Assembly: GCF_002332255.1 (NCBI RefSeq) | Contig: NZ_NRGW01000001.1 | Coordinates: 310,001 to 374,000, forward strand | Length of the DNA: 64,000 nt | Origin: Halomonas sp. JB37 | GTDB taxonomy: Bacteria; Pseudomonadota; Gammaproteobacteria; Pseudomonadales; Halomonadaceae | Direction of reading: 5' to 3' | Shown: positions 1 to 9,031 of the stretch, piece by piece | Layout of the letters: every line of letters begins with the position of its first letter | Numbering within the stretch: position 1 is the stretch's first letter | The notes under the pieces: generated by a model | The model's database searches: none | What the model was told of the DNA's origin: nothing | What the model saw: only the letters and a program-made list of their open reading frames with translations | Program-made: the position numbers and the translations under genes

Positions 1-638
1 TGTTTTGTATATCCTCGCTTGATCAGCGTATCGTACGCTTTCACAACTTCTTCGGGTGGTTTTTGCTCAATCTGGAAACCAAGTTTTGGGTATTCTTGTA
101 TTCGCTGCAGATCGCCGACCATGACATTAGCGACATAATCAAATGGGTACATTTCATCGCTACAATATTCACCGAGTGAAATATCTATAGCAGAACATTG
201 AATATCAGGCTTTATATCGTCAGGCCATTGCTTCATAAATGTCGCATAGGCTCTGCGTAGCATATATGGCTTCGTGACAAGGATGATTGACTTTACATCA
301 ATGACTTTTTCTTGTAGTAACTTGTGTGCATAAACAATATTTTCACCAGTATTTGTTGCATTTATTTCCCTCAACATGACATCGTCAGGTATATCCAGTT
401 CTAGTGCACGCTTTGCATATACATCTGCCTCATTATCGGTGAATGCCTCCCGCGTCGTTCTCCCACGAGAACCTGTAAATAAAATGAGAGGCGCATATCC
501 TTGATTATATAGATTTGCAGACCACTCAGCAGTGCGAACATCGGCACTACCGAGACCGATAATAATGTCAGCTTTTTTAAGTGGTTGCTCAAAACGCATA
601 TATTCCCAAATTATCTGAGCGTTTTCGAAGTCTGTCAT
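1..638 (-). CDS. YdcF-family (DUF218) protein, C-terminus cut off by window edge
   Basis: The reading frame runs open from an ATG at 638 to base 1, about 212 residues without a stop, so the gene continues outside the window. A GGAAG ribosome site lies 5 nt before the ATG at 638; an in-frame ATG at 650 overlaps that site and is less likely. DUF218 landmarks are visible in order: IIIGLGSADVR near residues 25-35, LILFTGSRGR near 50, NATNTGENI near 90 and IILVTKPYMLRRA near 115. Family members (YdcF, and more distantly SanA/ElyC) are proteins of poorly defined function; YdcF of E. coli binds S-adenosylmethionine. No signal peptide is seen, as in YdcF. The region is AT-richer than its neighbours, which may hint at transfer. 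Confidence 0.8.
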   Translation of the reverse strand, partial: MTDFENAQIIWEYMRFEQPLKKADIIIGLGSADVRTAEWSANLYNQGYAPLILFTGSRGRTTREAFTDNEADVYAKRALELDIPDDVMLREINATNTGENIVYAHKLLQEKVIDVKSIILVTKPYMLRRAYATFMKQWPDDIKPDIQCSAIDISLGEYCSDEMYPFDYVANVMVGDLQRIQEYPKLGFQIEQKPPEEVVKAYDTLIKRGYTK

Positions 639-913
639 TATCACTTCCATTTTTAATATAAACTTTCTGCTTTACGCGCGAGCTCACTTATCTCATAAAC
701 GTTGCTAAAACAGCAACAGGCACTAAAAGCTCGAAGTTAATTTTTTGCCAGCATTCATTCTTGTGATTTTTATCGCTCATGAAATGTTTAAAATAGGGCG
801 GAAAACTTCTAAACGGGGCCGCAGTGGCCCCATATCTGGCCGCTACTTTTGTAATAGGACAGCCATGGATGGCGCCAATGCCGTAAAGATAAGAAACACT
901 TTCCGGCATTGAC
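639..913. other. Intergenic stretch with a hairpin and one doubtful small ORF
   Basis: No convincing gene. A perfect 6-bp stem (GGGGCC, loop GCAGT, GGCCCC) lies at 815-831. A minus-strand frame from 909 to 688 (about 73 codons) has a GGAGG about 9 nt before its ATG, but its product resembles nothing I know and the hairpin lies inside it. I treat it as probably non-coding. Confidence 0.3.
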
Positions 914-964
914 AAAAGCCTCCGCTACGGCCCTTAGCTCGAGCTCACCAAGCTAATGGCTTTT
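914..964 (-). terminator. Putative terminator after the binding-protein gene
   Basis: AAAAGCC at 914-920 pairs with GGCTTTT at 958-964, and inside it TTAGCT pairs with AGCTAA, giving a bulged two-part stem. On the minus strand the stem ends in TTTTGTC. It starts 2 nt after the stop codon of the substrate-binding protein gene. Confidence 0.45.
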
Positions 965-965
965 C

Positions 966-2174
966 TTAAAGATCAACCAGACCTTTACTGGTAAAGGTGC
1001 CATCTTCAACTACCATTTCAACCACTACGCCGGGCACATCGCCGTTGTCGTCGAACTCATGGGAGCCGGAGGCGCCTTCGTAGTTGATGTCAGTACCTGA
1101 CGCAATCAGCTCAACCGCTTTTTCCCACTCGCCGGGCAGAATGACCTCACCCGGTGCGCTGGAAACACTGCGCAGCGCCTCAGAAAGCCCTTCACGATCA
1201 GCGCTGCCATTTTGCTCAATGGCCAATGCCACCAGGAACGCGGCATCATAAGCCTGGGCGGCAAACACCGCGCTCGGGTCTAGCTCTGCAGCCTGCGCCG
1301 CTTCAATAAAGATATTCGTACCGGGTAGGTCGGGGCTACCGGGGCGTGTAGCGATCATGCCATCAAGCACGTCAGCGCCAATAGCCTCAATGAGGCTATC
1401 ACCTACCATTCCGTCAGCGCCCACGTACTGCGTAAACATGCCGCTTTCATAGGCTTGACGCAGCACGGTTTGACCCGAAGTGTCGGCATAGGCCAGCACT
1501 ACCAGCGTCTCGACACCGCTGGCCGAGAGCGAACCCAGCTCAGAGCGGTAGTCCGCACGATTATCTTCGTGGGCAAGGTTTTCCGCCACCTCACCGCCGC
1601 CTGCTTCAAAGGCCTCGCCAAAAGCATCCGACAGGCCTTGACCGTAGTCGTTATTGACATAGGTGACGGCGACCGCATCGATCCCTTTGTCGAGCAATAG
1701 CTTAGCGAGCATCTCGCCTTGGAAAGCATCAGAGGGGACCGTCCGGAAAACTAAGTCATTGTCATCAAGCTCGGTGACTGCCGGTGCCGTTGAGGCTGGC
1801 GAGACCATCAGAACGCCGCCAGGAACGGCGGCGTTATTAGCCGCGGCAATCGTGGCACCGGTACATAGCGCACCGACAATAGCGGTAACGTTCTCAGAGT
1901 TGACCATACGGTCGGCGGCGTTAGAGGCAGCCGATGCATCGGAGCAGGTGGTGTCGCCAGATGGCATCACTAACGTTTGGCCGTCTAAAATGCCGCCCTG
2001 CTCATTCACTTGCTGAACGGCCAGCTGCGCACCGGCAAAAATCGGTGGCGTTAAGCTCTCAATACCGCCCGTGAAGCCGCCCAAGAAGCCAACCTTCACC
2101 TCGGCCTGAGCAAATCCGGCCATTGCCAGCGAAGAGGCCGCCACAGCGGTGGCTAATACGCGCTTATTGATCAT
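966..2174 (-). CDS. Branched-chain amino acid type ABC transporter substrate-binding protein (LivJ-like)
   Basis: A 402-residue periplasmic binding protein of the Peripla_BP_6 type. It has a classic signal peptide (residues 1-24, cleavage after AGFAQA), then EVKVGFLGGFTGG, the usual first strand of LivJ/LivK/UrtA-like proteins. The two-lobed fold would deliver an amino acid, urea or related small molecule to a Liv-type permease. The binding motif around VNNDYGQGLSDAF (residues ~175-187) is typical of the family. No permease or ATPase genes sit beside it, so the substrate cannot be inferred and it may work with a transporter encoded elsewhere. A GGGAGCG ribosome site precedes the ATG at a rather long distance. 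A probable terminator follows at 914-964. Confidence 0.88.
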   Translation of the reverse strand: MINKRVLATAVAASSLAMAGFAQAEVKVGFLGGFTGGIESLTPPIFAGAQLAVQQVNEQGGILDGQTLVMPSGDTTCSDASAASNAADRMVNSENVTAIVGALCTGATIAAANNAAVPGGVLMVSPASTAPAVTELDDNDLVFRTVPSDAFQGEMLAKLLLDKGIDAVAVTYVNNDYGQGLSDAFGEAFEAGGGEVAENLAHEDNRADYRSELGSLSASGVETLVVLAYADTSGQTVLRQAYESGMFTQYVGADGMVGDSLIEAIGADVLDGMIATRPGSPDLPGTNIFIEAAQAAELDPSAVFAAQAYDAAFLVALAIEQNGSADREGLSEALRSVSSAPGEVILPGEWEKAVELIASGTDINYEGASGSHEFDDNGDVPGVVVEMVVEDGTFTSKGLVDL

Positions 2175-2333
2175 ATTGTTTGTCGCTCCCAGTGAAAAAA
2201 CCTGTCTGTTTTTTTAATGCGCCCCACTGTTCACATGCAGGGCTGCTATTAATCTGGAACTGGAACGCCAAAAATACAAGCGCCGGTTTCTAACGCTACT
2301 TTGATAAACAAGCTAAAACCAGCGACAAACACA

Positions 2334-3881
2334 CTACAACCAGCGCTCTAGCTTGAGCGTATGGCTTAACCATGCGTTGAAGTGACGCCAAGCGCTGCCG
2401 GGCTCAGCGGTTAAAACCTCCATTTCACCCTCGCTTTCAAGGTGCCAACTCAGTTCACCGTCCGGCGTCAGATCAATCCGGTAGCTTAGCGACGGCTCTT
2501 GCCCTACGGCCACCAGCTCGTTAAATGCCTGCATTAATGACTCACTACGCGCCAGCACGCCAAGCTCAGTATTCCAATAGATAGACCGCGGGTCAGCGTT
2601 AAATGACCCCACGAAAAGCTGATCGTCAAAACTTAGCGCCTTGATATGCAGCGCCGAGGCAGAGGCGCCGGGCACGCGCATACCATCGTCGCTGCCGGCT
2701 TCTTGCTCTGGTCGCAGCTCGTACAGCCTGACACCGTGCTCTAGCAGCGTTTTACGCCAGGGGGCATAAGCGCCGTGCACCACGGCGGCATCCGTGGACT
2801 CCAGTGAATTGGTAATAATCTCAACGGTCACGCCGCGGTCTGCTAGCTCGGTTAGGCGTTTAACGCCGGGCTCGGTGGGCACAAAGTAGGCCGAAATAAT
2901 CACCAGCCGCTGGCTAAGCTCGGTGGCCTCGGTTAACTCACCAAGCAGAGTGTCAGACCACTCAGGTGTCGCGGACGACAGCTTGCCCGGAGAATCCCAC
3001 ATAGCCAGCCCTTCTCCCCAGTGCAACGTTTCCCAAGGCGGGGCATTACGCGACCGGTGGCGCAGCTCGTTAAAGTATTCCGAGTCGGCATTATCATCTA
3101 ACCACGCCGCAAGCCCGGCTTTAAGCGTTTGCCAAGCATCGCTATTGACCGCGTGATAGCGCTCAATCGGCTGCGCCAAACCGTGATTCCAATACACATC
3201 AAAACTGCGCGAAAGCTCGGGCACGACGGCGCCAATGGTCGCAAAATCTAAATCAGCAAAATTGCGCGAGTCGTTGGCATCAAAATACTCGTCGCCCAGG
3301 TTACGCCCACCCACGATAGCGACGCTGTTGTCAGCCACCCACAGCTTGTTATGCATACGCCGATGCTGCTGCGCGGGGTTCACAGCGGACGCCAATACCC
3401 GCGTGAGTAGATGCCCCCGTCCTACCGGCAGCGGGTTATAAACGCGTACATGAATACCCGGATGGCTTGATAGTGCCGCTAGGCGCTCACCCTGCCCAAT
3501 CGCGCCGATATCATCGACCAGCAGCCGCACGCGAACGCCCTCTTCAGCCGCCTCGAGCAACTGCGATAAAATCAAGCGTGTGGTTTGTCCATCGCCCAAC
3601 AGATAGGTTTGAATATCTAACTCGCGCTGTGCTTGGCGAATCAATCCGACCCGGGCGGCAAATGCTTGCTGCCCATTGGCCAGTAACGCAAAACCATCAG
3701 GCTCCGTTTGCTCCGCTAGCGCCTGATGCGCTCGCGTGCCGAGCCAGGTATCCCGCGCGTCGGTTAAGGAAAGCGCGGTATGATGTTCGCGCACCACCGC
3801 GTGAGTGCAGCCTACCAACAGGCTGCACAGCCACAGCAAGCAGAACCATTGAGACCAGCGGCCAGCGCTAGGCATCGTCAT
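2334..3881 (-). CDS. clsC: Cardiolipin synthase C-like phospholipase D family lipoprotein
   Basis: A 515-residue phospholipase D superfamily protein. Both HKD motifs are present: HNKLWVADNSVAIVGG from residue 177, and HIKALSFDDQLFVGSFNAD in the C-terminal half. The first marks a phosphatidyl-transfer histidine, and paired motifs fit a cardiolipin synthase of the ClsC/YmdC type, which joins phosphatidylethanolamine and phosphatidylglycerol. The N-terminus has a lipoprotein signal with lipobox LVGC (Cys25), so it is probably anchored to a membrane. The start overlaps the end of the upstream small membrane gene by 14 bp, suggesting translational coupling. E. coli clsC also has a partner gene (ymdB), but the small partner here is unrelated. 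Confidence 0.85.
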   Translation of the reverse strand: MTMPSAGRWSQWFCLLWLCSLLVGCTHAVVREHHTALSLTDARDTWLGTRAHQALAEQTEPDGFALLANGQQAFAARVGLIRQAQRELDIQTYLLGDGQTTRLILSQLLEAAEEGVRVRLLVDDIGAIGQGERLAALSSHPGIHVRVYNPLPVGRGHLLTRVLASAVNPAQQHRRMHNKLWVADNSVAIVGGRNLGDEYFDANDSRNFADLDFATIGAVVPELSRSFDVYWNHGLAQPIERYHAVNSDAWQTLKAGLAAWLDDNADSEYFNELRHRSRNAPPWETLHWGEGLAMWDSPGKLSSATPEWSDTLLGELTEATELSQRLVIISAYFVPTEPGVKRLTELADRGVTVEIITNSLESTDAAVVHGAYAPWRKTLLEHGVRLYELRPEQEAGSDDGMRVPGASASALHIKALSFDDQLFVGSFNADPRSIYWNTELGVLARSESLMQAFNELVAVGQEPSLSYRIDLTPDGELSWHLESEGEMEVLTAEPGSAWRHFNAWLSHTLKLERWL

Positions 3882-4104
3882 GATCGTCCAGGCGCTGAGC
3901 CCAACGTTTGCGAGCTTGATTACGCCGATAAAGGCGCACCAGCGCGAGCGCTAGCGCCGTCACAAGCATGACGGCTAGAACAACGCCCTGCCAGGGACGG
4001 GCCGCATCCCGCATGACTGTTTCCAGGGTAATAATCAATATCAAGCCAATCGCTTGGGAGCCGATCGCTAACGCGCGCAGCCGATCAAAAGCGGGGGGGG
4101 GCAT
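3868..4104 (-). CDS. Small inner-membrane protein of unknown function
   Basis: A 78-residue protein with two predicted transmembrane helices (about residues 9-30 and 38-58) and a basic then acidic tail (RRNQARKRWAQRLDDHDD). I do not recognise the family. A GGAG ribosome site lies 6 nt before the ATG. The gene overlaps the clsC-like gene by 14 bp, so the two are probably co-translated and this protein may assist lipid synthesis; that is inference only. Codons 2-4 are an uninterrupted run of nine C bases (4093-4101 read as G on the plus strand), an unusual homopolymer directly after a start codon. Confidence 0.65.
   Translation of the reverse strand: MPPPAFDRLRALAIGSQAIGLILIITLETVMRDAARPWQGVVLAVMLVTALALALVRLYRRNQARKRWAQRLDDHDDA
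4093..4101. repeat. Nine-base homopolymer at the start of the small membrane gene
   Basis: Nine G on the plus strand (nine C on the coding strand) directly follow the start codon of the 78-residue membrane protein gene. A one-base slip would put the gene out of frame at codon 2. Confidence 0.85.
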
Positions 4105-4181
4105 AACGTCTCCGTAATGTTCTGCTCGCCGGGTATGGTCTGCTAGTGTACCTGCTTCACGGAAAACATAATTGGAAACTC

Positions 4182-4985
4182 ATGAACGCTATTGCTCTTG
4201 GGCCACTGTTAATTTCGCTGCCTCGGCTTTATGCCATTGGCTGTGCATTGCTGCTGTTGCTGTGCGCCGGGTGGTTGTTAGGACTTTCACGCCAGGCCCA
4301 ACAGCGCTGGTTTTACGGGCTGATTATTGCCTGGCTCATCGGCGCGCGAGCAGGCCACATACTGCTCAATCTTGATAGCTACAGCAGCGCACCGCTTGAA
4401 ATACTAAAAGTTTGGCAACCGGGTTATCACGGCCTATGGGGCCTCGCTGCGGGATTAGCATGGACCGCCTGGAACTTACGCGCACGGCTAATGGCAATGG
4501 GCGGTGCGATGGCGCTACTCGCCGCTGCGTCTAGTCTATGGCTGATGCTGGTCATGCTTGGACCTTTGGGCAATGACTTTGTCGTTGATAGCCTGCCGGA
4601 CGTGACCTTGGAAGATGTGGACGGTAATGACGTGCATCTACCCTCGCTGACGAAAAGTGGTGATCTCATTATCGTCAACTTGTGGGCCACTTGGTGTCCA
4701 CCATGCCGACGCGAAATGCCGCTACTTGAGGCCGCCGCACAGCGTGAGGGTATTAGCGTCGTCGTCGCCAATCAGGGCGAGGACCTACTGCCCACAGTAC
4801 GCTACCTGGACGATCAGCAGCTGAAGTTTCGCTATGCGCTGCGTGATCCCAGCCAGCAATTAATGGCGCTTTTTAAAGCCCCCGGGCTGCCCACCACCGT
4901 GCTGTTCGACCGTCAGGGCAATACGCTGGATGTTCACGTGGGTGAGCTCACCCGCGCCCATCTGGACCGCTGGTTAGAAGATTGA
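4182..4985 (+). CDS. Membrane-anchored TlpA/DsbE-like thiol-disulfide oxidoreductase with Lgt-like N-terminal domain
   Basis: About 267 residues. The N-terminal half is a multi-helix membrane domain with local resemblance to prolipoprotein diacylglyceryl transferase (PRLYAIG, GARAGHILLN, PLEILKVWQPGYHG). The C-terminal half (from about residue 135) is a thioredoxin fold with active site WATWCPPC (Cys172, Cys175) and the cis-proline region GLPTTVLFD. It should face the periplasm and reduce disulfides, as TlpA, ResA or CcmG do. The Lgt-like part keeps only one His where Lgt has an HGG motif, so lipid transfer is doubtful. I chose ATG 4182, preceded by a GGAAA 5 nt upstream; an in-frame GTG at 4146 has no visible ribosome site. 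It diverges from the small membrane gene, with about 77 bp between. Confidence 0.8.
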   Translation: MNAIALGPLLISLPRLYAIGCALLLLLCAGWLLGLSRQAQQRWFYGLIIAWLIGARAGHILLNLDSYSSAPLEILKVWQPGYHGLWGLAAGLAWTAWNLRARLMAMGGAMALLAAASSLWLMLVMLGPLGNDFVVDSLPDVTLEDVDGNDVHLPSLTKSGDLIIVNLWATWCPPCRREMPLLEAAAQREGISVVVANQGEDLLPTVRYLDDQQLKFRYALRDPSQQLMALFKAPGLPTTVLFDRQGNTLDVHVGELTRAHLDRWLED

Positions 4986-5040
4986 TAGCGATACACCTTA
5001 ATCCCCCCGCCGCTTTGCGTTAGAATCCCCCGCCCTGTTG

Positions 5041-5062
5041 CCGCCGGTTTCCCCTCCGGCGG
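5041..5062 (+). promoter_or_regulatory. Hairpin in the rapA leader
   Basis: CCGCCGG (5041-5047) and CCGGCGG (5056-5062) form a perfect 7-bp GC stem with an 8-nt loop, 35 nt before the rapA start. No T-run follows, so it is not a standard terminator. A TAGAAT at 5021-5026 could be the -10 of a rapA promoter, though no good -35 matches it. The hairpin would then lie in the 5' leader. Confidence 0.4.
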
Positions 5063-5097
5063 TAGACAACCCGTTTTGCAGACTCCCCCGAGGCATC

Positions 5098-8043
5098 ATG
5101 AGCGATTTTTCTCCCGGCCAACGCTGGATTAGCGACGGCGAAGCTGAGCTTGGGCTTGGCACCGTGCTTAACTGCGACGCCCGTAGCGTTACCATTTTGT
5201 TCAGTGCCAGCCAGGAAACCCGTACCTACAATACCCGTCAAGCCCCGCTCACCCGCGTGATGTTCGGTAGCGGCGACCGCGTGCTTTCAGCCGACGGTTG
5301 GCAGATCATTGTCGATGACAGCAAAGAATCCCATGGCCTGATCACCTACATTGGTGAAGACAAAGAGGGCAACACGCGCGAACTGCCCGAAGCCAAGCTC
5401 GCTGATACCATGCAGTTTGACCAGGCTCGCGACCGTCTGTTGACCGGTCAAGTCGATCGTAACGACTGGTTTGACCTGCGTTTTCGCACCCTGCACCACT
5501 ACCAACGCGTTGAGCAGCATAGCGCGCTGGGCTTTTCTGGGCCGCGGATCGATTTAATTCCCCACCAGCTCTACATCGCCGATGAAGTCGCCCATCGCCA
5601 CGCCCCACGCGTGCTGCTGGCGGACGAAGTGGGTTTGGGTAAAACCATCGAAGCCGGCCTGATTCTGCACCGCCTGTTGCTCAATGGCCGCGTAGAGCGC
5701 GCGCTGATCCTGGTGCCCGACAGCCTTACTCACCAGTGGCTAGTCGAACTACTACGGCGTTTCTCACTCAAGGTCTCGCTGTTAGATGAAATCCAAAGCC
5801 AGGCCTACGGGAACGAGAACCCGTTTGAAAATGCCCAGCTTGTACTGGCGAGCCAAGGCTGGCTGTTTGCCAACCCGAAGCGTCAAGAACAGGCACTCGC
5901 CAGCCAGTTTGATCTACTGATTGTCGATGAAGCCCACCACCTCGACTGGAACGAGGAAGGCAGCGGCCCCGGCTATCGGTGTGTAGAGCAACTGTCCGCG
6001 GCCATTCCGGGCCTATTGCTGCTTACCGCTACGCCAGAACAGATGGGCATCAAAAGCCACTTTGCCCGTCTGCGCTTGCTGGATGGCGAGCGCTACCACG
6101 ACCTAGCGCGCTTTCAGGCAGAAGAAGGCCATTACACCGACGTTGCTCGCGCCATCGATGCGTTAGAGACACTGCCAAGCGATCCTAACGCGCGCGCCGC
6201 CGTTTCCGCCGTCGCCGATGACCGTGATAGCCAGGCGCTGTTGGCCACCCTCTGCAACGTGGAGGCCAGTAGCGAACAGCAAGATGCCGCGCGCGCTCAG
6301 CTGAGAGAGGCACTGCTTGACCGCCACGGCACGGGGCGCGTGATGTTTCGCAACAGCCGACGCCACGTAGGGGGCTTTCCTGAGCGGCGCTTAAACTTAG
6401 CCCCGCTAGCGCTGCCCTCAGCTTACCGCCGCGTCGTTCGCCGCCTCGAGCGTGACGACGACTACCTCGATGAACTGCTAATTGAGACCGGGATGGATCA
6501 CCCGGATGTGCTGATCTATCCCGATGCCGCCTACCGCGAACTCAGCAACGACCCGCTCAATAGCGAAGACTGGTGGCACATCGATCCTAGGGTTAATTGG
6601 CTGCTGGAAAAACTCAGCGACGATAGCGACAGCGGCTTCGCCAACGAAAAAGTCCTGGTCATTGCTCACCATCGTGAAACCGCAGAAGGTCTCGCCGAAG
6701 GGCTGCGTGTACTGGGTGGCTACAACGCACCGGTATTCCACGAAGACCTTTCACTGATAGAGCGTGACCGTGCAGCGGCGGCTTTTGCCGATGAAGATGA
6801 AGGCGTACAGGTGCTGGTGTGCTCGGAAATTGGCTCAGAGGGGCGCAACTTTCAGTTCTGCCGCCATCTGGTTATGTTCGACATGCCCCAACACCCGGAT
6901 CAGTTGGAGCAGCGTATTGGCCGCCTGGATCGTATTGGCCAGCGTCATGCGATTGAGCTGCATATCCCTACCTTTGAAGGTAGCCCCGGCGAACGCTTGC
7001 TGCGCTGGTATCACGAAGGTATGGATGCTTTTAGCGCACCTCACGGGGTCGGCAACGATTTGTATGATGCCTTTGGCGACGCCCTGGCTGACGCACTGCT
7101 GGATGATGAAGCGCTTGACGAGATTATCGCTGAAACGCGCACGCTATTTAACGCCAAACTGGCCGAGCACGATGCGGGGCGTAATCGCCTGCTGGAGCTG
7201 AATGCCTGCCGTCCAGCCCGCGCTCAGCAGGTCATTGATGCCGTACGCGAGCTTGACGATGACACCGCCTTGCCGCGCTATCTTGAACGCGCGCTGGATA
7301 TTTTCGGGGTAGACAGCCAGGAGATTGGCAAGGGTCTGATGCACCTGCAGCCCAGCCAACACATGCTGGATGGGCTGCCCGGCCTGGTGAAAGGCGAAGA
7401 AGGCTTTACCGCCACGTATAGCCGCAGCCAAGCGCTAGCGCGCGACGATGTGCAGCGGCTTTCCTGGGAGCACCCGCTGGTACGCGAAATGATGGGCCGC
7501 GTACTGGACGGCACTATGGGTAACTCGGCGCTCGCGCTGCTGCGCCACGACGCTATTCCCAGCGGCCGTTTGATGACCGAACTGGTGTTTCGCACCCAGT
7601 GTCCTGCGCCCAAAAAACTGCATCTAAACCGGTTCTTGCCGCCCACTGCCGTGCGCGTATTGCTGGATGAATCAGGCGCCAATCTGACCAGCAAAATCTC
7701 CTTCACTGGGCTGAGTAAAAATCTGCAGAAGGTCAATAAATCGCTGGCGCGCGACCTGATCAAAAGCCGTCACGATCAGCTGCGTGGCCTGCTCACTCAA
7801 GGTGAGAGCGAAGCTGAGCGCCAGCTGCCCAGCATTGTAGAAAATGCCGAGGCGCGCATGCGTGATCAGTTGGACGCTGAGCTTGCTCGTTTAACCGCGC
7901 TGGCCGAGCACAACCCGGCGGTGCGTAGTGTTGAAATCGACGCACTGAAGGACGAACGCCAGGCGCTCAGCGACGCGATTGAAAACACCCGTCTGCGGCT
8001 TGATTCCGTGCGGGTGATTATCACCGTTGACGCCGATCGTTAA
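5098..8043 (+). CDS. rapA: RNA polymerase-associated ATPase RapA (HepA), SWI2/SNF2 family
   Basis: 981 residues, close to the 968 of E. coli RapA. RapA is a DNA translocase that binds RNA polymerase and helps recycle it after transcription. Helicase motifs are seen in order: LADEVGLGKTIEAG (Walker A, ~residue 176), VDEAHH (~277), LLTATPEQ, then the second lobe with LVCSEIGSEGRNFQF and QRIGRLDRIGQ (~604). The N-terminal FSPGQRWISDGEAELGLG matches the Tudor-like start of RapA. I chose ATG 5098, with GAGG just upstream, because similarity to RapA begins there; the frame is open for 20 more codons upstream without family similarity. It stands alone and runs convergent to the next gene. Confidence 0.95.
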   Translation: MSDFSPGQRWISDGEAELGLGTVLNCDARSVTILFSASQETRTYNTRQAPLTRVMFGSGDRVLSADGWQIIVDDSKESHGLITYIGEDKEGNTRELPEAKLADTMQFDQARDRLLTGQVDRNDWFDLRFRTLHHYQRVEQHSALGFSGPRIDLIPHQLYIADEVAHRHAPRVLLADEVGLGKTIEAGLILHRLLLNGRVERALILVPDSLTHQWLVELLRRFSLKVSLLDEIQSQAYGNENPFENAQLVLASQGWLFANPKRQEQALASQFDLLIVDEAHHLDWNEEGSGPGYRCVEQLSAAIPGLLLLTATPEQMGIKSHFARLRLLDGERYHDLARFQAEEGHYTDVARAIDALETLPSDPNARAAVSAVADDRDSQALLATLCNVEASSEQQDAARAQLREALLDRHGTGRVMFRNSRRHVGGFPERRLNLAPLALPSAYRRVVRRLERDDDYLDELLIETGMDHPDVLIYPDAAYRELSNDPLNSEDWWHIDPRVNWLLEKLSDDSDSGFANEKVLVIAHHRETAEGLAEGLRVLGGYNAPVFHEDLSLIERDRAAAAFADEDEGVQVLVCSEIGSEGRNFQFCRHLVMFDMPQHPDQLEQRIGRLDRIGQRHAIELHIPTFEGSPGERLLRWYHEGMDAFSAPHGVGNDLYDAFGDALADALLDDEALDEIIAETRTLFNAKLAEHDAGRNRLLELNACRPARAQQVIDAVRELDDDTALPRYLERALDIFGVDSQEIGKGLMHLQPSQHMLDGLPGLVKGEEGFTATYSRSQALARDDVQRLSWEHPLVREMMGRVLDGTMGNSALALLRHDAIPSGRLMTELVFRTQCPAPKKLHLNRFLPPTAVRVLLDESGANLTSKISFTGLSKNLQKVNKSLARDLIKSRHDQLRGLLTQGESEAERQLPSIVENAEARMRDQLDAELARLTALAEHNPAVRSVEIDALKDERQALSDAIENTRLRLDSVRVIITVDADR

Positions 8044-8056
8044 GCTTTTTTGTTGC

Positions 8057-8959
8057 TCAAAGAATGGCCCCAAGCGCCTTGTCCAAGGTGGGATACTGGA
8101 AAGTAAACCCAGCGGCCTCAAGGCGTTCCGGGCGCATGTCGGCACCGGTCAGCAGCAGCCGTGACATTTCACCAAATCCCGCTTTGAGTACAAAGGCGGG
8201 TACCGGGAAAATGGCCGAGCGGTTGAGCTGCTTGGCCAAGGTTTTGGTAAAGACAGCATTGGTGACAGGATGCGGCGCGCTGGCATTAAAAGCACCGCTT
8301 AGGTTGTTCTGGTGAACCAGAAATAGCAGCGCTGCGACTAAATCATCGCGGTGAATCCATGGCATAAACTGCTCGCCACTGCCAAAACGGCCCCCTAAAC
8401 CCAGCTTAAATGGCGGCAGCATCTTTTGCAGGCTGCCTCCACCTGTCTCCAGCACTAATCCAATCCGCACAATCGCTAAGCGCACACCCAGCGCCTCAAT
8501 CGGCTGGGCCGCAGCCTCCCATTGCTGGCATAGCCGATGGGCAAACTCCTCGTTGGGCGCCGTGTCTTCGCTTACCTCACGGCTGCCCTGATCGCCGTAA
8601 TAGCCCATTGCCGAGCCAGACACCATAACTTTCGGCAGCGGCTGGCCGTTAGCCTGCAACTGCTCACACAGCGCTACTAGCTGTTGTGTCGCCGCCTTTC
8701 GCGAGTTAATCAGCTTGGCTTTTTGCTCGTCGCTCCAGCGCTTGGCAGCAATTGGTTCGCCGGCTAGATTAATCATGGCGTCCGGCGGCGATTGAATAAA
8801 TGCCTGAGCGCTATCGCGTATGTCACAGCCGCTAGGCAGTCGTTGACGTACCTTGTGCGGGTGTCGGGAAACCACCTGCACCTCATGGCCTTGCTCAATC
8901 AGCTGCTGGCATAGTCGCTGGCCGACAAAGCCACTGCCGCCGGTTATTAATACGCGCAT
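8057..8959 (-). CDS. yfcH: TIGR01777-family NAD(P)-dependent epimerase (YfcH-like)
   Basis: 300 residues. It begins MRVLITGGSGFVGQRL, a Rossmann dinucleotide-binding motif (GGSGFVG) of extended SDR proteins. NLAGEPIAAKRWS (~residue 65), SGSAMGYYGDQG (~115) and MPWIHRDDLV (~200) are hallmarks of the TIGR01777 group, to which E. coli YfcH (297 residues) belongs. The usual Tyr-x-x-x-Lys of SDRs is replaced in this group, and the cellular role is not well established. Its end lies 13 bp from the convergent rapA stop. Its upstream side faces the litR region. Confidence 0.88.
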   Translation of the reverse strand: MRVLITGGSGFVGQRLCQQLIEQGHEVQVVSRHPHKVRQRLPSGCDIRDSAQAFIQSPPDAMINLAGEPIAAKRWSDEQKAKLINSRKAATQQLVALCEQLQANGQPLPKVMVSGSAMGYYGDQGSREVSEDTAPNEEFAHRLCQQWEAAAQPIEALGVRLAIVRIGLVLETGGGSLQKMLPPFKLGLGGRFGSGEQFMPWIHRDDLVAALLFLVHQNNLSGAFNASAPHPVTNAVFTKTLAKQLNRSAIFPVPAFVLKAGFGEMSRLLLTGADMRPERLEAAGFTFQYPTLDKALGAIL

Positions 8960-9031
8960 GCTATTACTCCTGTTGATGCCGCCTGAGCAAACTCATCACC
9001 GCGTCACGCGGCATCGTAAAGTGTCCCTTAC

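Noticed and set aside
688..915. Minus-strand ORF of 73-75 codons with a GGAGG upstream
   Set aside because: No recognisable family or helix pattern; the GGAGG is part of a terminator-like stem and another hairpin lies in the frame. Kept only as a doubtful ORF in the intergenic note.
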